Source: Rhododendron vialii (taxonomy: Eukaryota; Streptophyta; Magnoliopsida; Ericales; Ericaceae). From it: a stretch of 64,000 nt of DNA. Of this stretch, positions 59,541 to 64,000 are shown piece after piece. Under the pieces are notes generated by a model. It searched no databases and was not told the origin of the DNA. It saw nothing but the letters and a program-made list of their open reading frames with translations. Each line of letters starts with the position of its first letter. The stretch's first letter is position 1. Made by a program: the position numbers and the translations under genes. The DNA lies in NCBI RefSeq assembly GCF_030253575.1, contig NC_080561.1:36513564-36577563 (forward strand), in the 5' to 3' direction.

Positions 59541-60185
59541 AAACCGACAATTTCGACGGTCTAGATGAAATATCGCTGTATCCTACGGTTGCAGCTTCAC
59601 GATAAATGGGCCGGGCCGGATAGTTTATAAAATGGTGGGTTGCCGTGTTGATGGCCCAATGGTCTGATTAAGCACGAGTCCAGCCCAAATGTTCAAAGGA
59701 AATTTTGATGATTTGAAGTGCATTTTAATTCGGATCAAAAAAAAAAAAAAAGTGCATTTTAATTTGTTACAAATGTTCTAAATCATTACCTGTAAAATTG
59801 AAGCCAAACATTTAAGAAAAATTATCAATAGAGTCTATTGGACATAAACTATATTATGGGAAACTATGAGGATATGTGAACGTAGGAGCGCCAGTAAGGT
59901 TGCAAACGAGCCGAATTGAGTTGAGTTTTAGAAAGTTCAAGTTCGTTCTTTAAGTTTTTAAATGAACTTGATTTGAGCTCGAGCTCAATGAAATTTGCTG
60001 AGCTTGTCTAGATTTGACTCAAACTCGAACTTATTCACAAGCCATAATGAGTAAAAATATTCGATATTTATGCTCTCATATAGATCTCGAATTGCATACA
60101 AAATTTTAATTTTGTCCATAATTAAGATCATACAGATATAAAGTATATAAAAACATATTGAAATTTCAAGTTTATAGTAGTACTT
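59541..60185. other. RS2Z upstream region and a CGAGCCGAGC-family remnant
   Basis: At about 59892-60050 GGTTGCAAACGAGCCGAATT and GAGCTCGAGCTCAATG are a diverged third copy of the MITE family at 19591 and 46432. The rest is AT-rich with no gene. Confidence 0.45.
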
Positions 60186-60720
60186 TTTGGGTACCATAGC
60201 CCATTGAAACTTCGTAGTTAAGTGTGCTCACCCTAAGAAGTCTAATGGGATTTAGTGTTCAAAGCGGACAATATTGAACAGGGTGAGAGTTGGTCGTTAT
60301 ATAGCCTGCACCAACCGGAAATGTGAGACAGAATCTTGACCCCACCCGAGGACGTGTGTTCCTAAAGTGGGAGAGATTATGACGCCTCACTCCTGGGAGT
60401 TCCAGGTAGTGGTTGACCGGCCTGAGGGCGGTTGAGACCCGTGCGGGAGCTATCTGGCCGATAACCAGAGAGGTCAGCCGGGGTGGTCCCACATCCCTTG
60501 GTAAAGTATCAGCTGTATGCTATAAATAATAGATGAATACCCTACCTTATACAAGGCCTTTCAAGCTGTAAAGGCACTAAAGCCCGTTGAAACTTCGCAG
60601 TTAAGCATGTTCGCCTTGAAATAATCTTGGGATGGGTGACCACATTGGAAGTCTGATAAGCTAAAATGTGGGATAGAATCTCGACCCCACACGAGAACAT
60701 ATGATGCCCCTTTGAAAAAG
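60186..60720 (+). mobile_element. Cassandra TRIM, tandem LTR parts (fossil)
   Basis: Two 5S rRNA-like segments are present. One at 60190-60245 reads CCCATTGAAACTTCGTAGTT; the other at 60575-60650 reads CCCGTTGAAACTTCGCAGTT and GGATGGGTGACCAC. Between them lie GCGGACAATATTG, TGGTCCCACATCCC and CTATAAATAATAGATG, the usual Cassandra LTR parts. The layout is the 3' half of one LTR followed by most of a second. It is a relic and not a 5S gene. Confidence 0.75.
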
Positions 60721-61125
60721 TAAATAAAACAAGAGCAATAAACTGGAAACAAAAACTTTTCCAAACAGAGACTATAGTTTCTTGTCAATAGTATTTTTTT
60801 TTTGATCCGATGTCAATGGTAATTCTAACGGTACTTTCGATTCTTCAAGCCAAGATGAAGAAATTACAAGGAAACGGACAAAAAGCACTATAGTTGAAAA
60901 GTCTTGGATTAAAAGGCCAACTTCTTGGACAGACAGCAAGAAGCCTAAAATAGAATTGGCATTTTGCTCGTTGTTCAGATAAATACATCTGTTCCACAGT
61001 CTACAGAGCTTGCAACCATGGGAAATCCAACAAACAGAAGATCTATCATGATCGTTACCATAATTTCTTTAATTGATTGCCAATTAGCAGCCCACCAGAT
61101 GATTTGATTGTCGACAAAATTGGAT
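60721..61125. other. 3' flank of the SEN1-like gene
   Basis: It contains the 3' UTR of the minus-strand helicase gene. No other feature seen. Confidence 0.45.
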
Positions 61126-63382
61126 TTAGTCTTCGCCATCACCCATATCGTACCCATCTGCATCGCCATCGCCATCGCCGTAGGGGTCATCGGCAGGCTC
61201 CTGGTCCATGTCACCTGAGTTACCATAGATAGGCACGGCTGCCTGAACTTCCATTTCGTCAGATGGAGCTTCTGTCTTTTCTGGCATAAGAACCTTCACC
61301 GCCATGGATTTGATGTTCTCGTCGCTGAAAAACTCCCTGTAGGGCTTGGAAACCTGCACAAAATAATCAAGCACATGCAAATCATTTTAGGATATGCTGG
61401 AAAGGGTAAATCTAAGATTTTAGAATAATCGTGTGCTGAAACGGAGATGGCATTCACATTCCCCTTAATTTTTGCACTCAGGGTTTCTCGATTGTCTTAC
61501 GTCTCGCAAGGAGACTGTAAGGAGAAAAACTCAATACAACAGTGATACAACATAATTAGTGGGCACATATCCGGTGTCCTCTCCCGCAACAAACCACCAT
61601 ATACGAATAGTATACCCCCAAATAGAAATTGTAGTACTCGGTGGATTGTGTTGGTCCCGTTAGTAACATTTAAACAACGGGGTTCACCATTATTAAAGTT
61701 TTTCTATTATTGGATGGTAATACCACTAACTAGTGATGCCACAGTATCATTGTTTTACCAAAGATTTTTCAGAATGCAAGAGGCTAAAAGGGAATTCTGA
61801 ATGCCATTTTCCCATTTCTACTGGAATGTTGTTGATCAAAAAGCCTAATCCAGGAATTCAGAATTTGGCATTGTAGGGTAAAATGCTCAGCTTTAAATTG
61901 GACCTCACCTTGAAGAGAGAATTTCTCTGCTCAGCACTCTCCACTAGGCTTTGCCAGTGCTTATCTTTCTTCAAAGTTGATGCAGAACCCACAACCTAGA
62001 TAAAGTACAGAGTATGTGTGTAAGTTCCTATAACCATTTTTTTTTAACACGGCAAATTTCATTCAAAGCCTGAAGGCATTCAAGCAATTTCATCACATAA
62101 TATAGGAATGAACCAAAACTACCGATCATCTAGACACGAGCACATGCACATTGCAGCTCAAATGACACACTGCAAAGCAGTCCGAAAAACAAGCTCAGAT
62201 ATAGGGCCACATAACCATGGTTGTGAGACTGCCATACAAACTTCATCGAAAAAGCATACCAGGACAGAAGACCTTGCTCTGGTTATCCCAACATTCATTC
62301 TGCGAAAATCAGCCACAAACCCAATGCTCTTCTCTTTGCTTGCCCTAACACATGAAAAGATTGCGACATCCTTTTCTCGTCCCTGAAATGAAGGAAACGA
62401 GATTACATGCTGTATAGATCTAATGGATAGCATAAAATTAAAGAAACTGTACTAAGATGCACTTCAGAATCCCACAACGATCTCCATTCATTTCAACTAA
62501 GTGACTGAACTTTAGTTGTTTCAGAATCAGTTTTCCAGACTAGAAAACTCGTTTGGTCGATGGATTTAGAAACTTGTTCATACTAGGAAATTTTTCAGAA
62601 AAGAACCCATTTTTGATAAATCACCAAAAAAAAATGCTAAAAAACCGTATCTGCCGAGACGAAACACAACACCAAAAGTGATTAGTTTTTGTGTTCAACA
62701 GAACAGTTTTCTGCAAAATGTAGGAGGAACACTGTATCTGAAACAGCAACCAAACAGGGAGCGATTTCCTCATTTTTTGGAAAGGAATTAGGTTGAAGAG
62801 AAAATCATCCAGTACAAACACTTTATGTGTTGGTGCCTGGTGGTAAGGGGTTGAGGAGTATCAAAGCTTAACAACAATAAAAGAAAAAAAGTGCATGCAT
62901 GCAAGTGGTTCTCAAAAGTGTCACGGCCAAGCAAGCAGTCACTTGGATAATTTCATAGGAATCAAATTTACATCCATGGAAGTGGTTTGGAAAAAGGAAA
63001 AGCAATACTCCACCTGGAACCCATCCACAGTGTTAATGTCCACCACTTTGTCCGACTCTACTCCAAAAGTACTCCGAAAGCGATCACGGAAGATCTTAAC
63101 TTGGTGCCTATAAGGAGATATAATTGCAAGCCGAGAACTTGATTTAAGCTCCGGATACCTAGTCACCATTTTATGATACATGGCAAGAACAAAATCAACC
63201 TCGTCTTCATTAACCCAAGAACCACTGCCCGAGGGTTGGGACTCTTTCCCCTCGTGTATATCAAAGAAGCAAAACGGTCCAAAGCAACGGTAGTCGTGCC
63301 ATGAACGTTTTGTCTGGTTTACAACATCTGGCCCGTCCTCCAGTTCCCCATCATAGAATTCTCGTGAAGGAAAGCTTCTTAT
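61126..63382 (-). CDS. SEN1/MAGATAMA 3-type helicase, 3' exons only
   Basis: Four exons on the minus strand, 63382-63014, 62382-62260, 61995-61909 and 61353-61126, are all phase 0 and give the last 268 residues. Exon 1 here starts IRSFPSREFYDGELEDGPDV, the stretch after the conserved YRMHPE. It contains SSRLAIISPYRHQVKIF and ends DINTVDGFQ. The next begins GREKDVAIFSCVRA and has FVADFRRMNVGITRARSSVL, which is superfamily 1 helicase motifs V and VI (GFQGxE and TRA). Then VVGSASTLKKDKHW and VSKPYREFFSDENIKSM, ending in an acidic DPYGDGDGDADGYDMGDGED. Family members (yeast Sen1, Arabidopsis MAA3) are RNA/DNA helicases acting on transcripts and R-loops. Motifs I to III lie upstream, outside the window. 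The visible part is intact. Confidence 0.9.
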
Positions 63383-64000
63383 CTGCATGATAAATGGAAT
63401 AGAACCACTCTGTGAGAACATTCTAATAAAGAACGATGGCATATCGGTATGGACAGTAAGATCCTAAAAGGCGCATATTTGGTTCCACTTAACAAGTTAG
63501 TTTCCGGTGGGAATTATTCTCACAATCCCCTTATCACCATCCAAACTTCCTTTTTTGTCGGTCATCCATGTTAATTTACTACATTACCCATTCGTCTGTG
63601 GAAAATCAACCAATGAAAGGATAGTAGTGTATATTCACGAGTAGAGAGGAAAAAGTGTGGATGGTAAAATAGGGAGTGTGGATGGTAAAGGGTGGTGTAT
63701 ATTCACTACCCTTTTCCCCAATGTTTTTTCTTTCCTAATCTTTGTTCATCTTCTCATCATAAATTTCTACTTCTTCCGATTGGATTTGAGGAGAGGAACC
63801 GGAACGGTAAAGAAAATGGATTTAAAAGAGTTCACTGAACTAAAGACAACAAAAATAGCTAAAATTTCCAACTCAATTTTGGTAGTGTTGTCTTTAGTGG
63901 ACTTCTCTCAAATTTGATCCATATCTTTTTTCCTTGCAATAATGTGTATTGCCAGAAACAGATAAAGGTTCACTAGAGACAAATTGGTCCACACCATTTT
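63383..64000 (-). other. Intron of the SEN1-like gene
   Basis: The acceptor CATGCAG lies at 63383-63389. The rest shows no coding similarity. A short foldback sits at about 63825-63905 (ACTAAAGACAACA against TGTTGTCTTTAGT), and GTGTGGATGGTAAA is repeated near 63655-63690. Confidence 0.55.

Noticed and set aside
60575-60655. 5S rRNA gene
   Set aside because: Same reason: it lies inside a Cassandra relic and lacks a full 5S sequence.
1-64000. CRISPR array, operon or bacterial-type gene cluster
   Set aside because: No regularly spaced repeats, no polycistronic gene layout; all genes have plant introns.

Overview
The window is nuclear DNA of a flowering plant. Host genes have many short exons with GT-AG introns. 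Recognisable products are plant-specific: a TIR-NBS-LRR resistance gene (a class typical of eudicots, so a eudicot is likely), a FAR1-type factor, an ALS3-type transporter, PR-1 proteins and an RS2Z splicing factor. The spacers are AT-rich, carry long CT/GA microsatellites and are full of plant transposons. The species cannot be named from the sequence alone.

Layout. 1-7.7 kb: tail of an LTR-like relic, a broken FAR1-related gene (minus strand), a solo gypsy-type LTR with a perfect 5-bp target duplication, then AT-rich spacer. 7.7-11.7 kb: a decayed TIR-NBS-LRR gene (plus). 11.7-16.9 kb: spacer with a short tandem repeat, copia-type LTR pieces in opposite orientation and a LINE fragment. 16.9-20.25 kb: a minus-strand gene for a mitochondrial RRM-like protein whose last visible exon runs straight into the LINE fragment. 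20.3-29.7 kb: transposon territory with a 3-kb LTR and a nested complex of LINE, Tourist, hAT and Mutator-like pieces inside a direct repeat that contains a SINE. 29.87-32.47 kb: an intact three-exon ALS3 gene. 33-37 kb: foldback elements, SINE relics and a hAT relic. 37.3-45.2 kb: two tandem PR-1 genes on the minus strand, the first intact and the second with one nonsense codon; between them lie a nested hAT element and a Cassandra TRIM relic. 46.1-51.6 kb: an intact four-exon gene for an uncharacterised type I membrane protein. 53.3-59.5 kb: an intact RS2Z-type SR protein gene (minus) with Helitrons and a Tourist element in an intron. 60.2-60.7 kb: a Cassandra relic. 61.1-64 kb: the 3' exons of a SEN1/MAGATAMA 3-type helicase gene (minus), which continues beyond the window.

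The genes are unrelated single loci, not a pathway. Three have links to stress or defence (TNL, PR-1, ALS3) and two act on RNA (RS2Z, SEN1-like). I found no multi-gene system that looks new. The most unusual structures are transposon-related: Helitron ends abutting head to tail in the RS2Z intron, a splice donor apparently made at a LINE junction, and three related small hAT elements packed with short palindromes.
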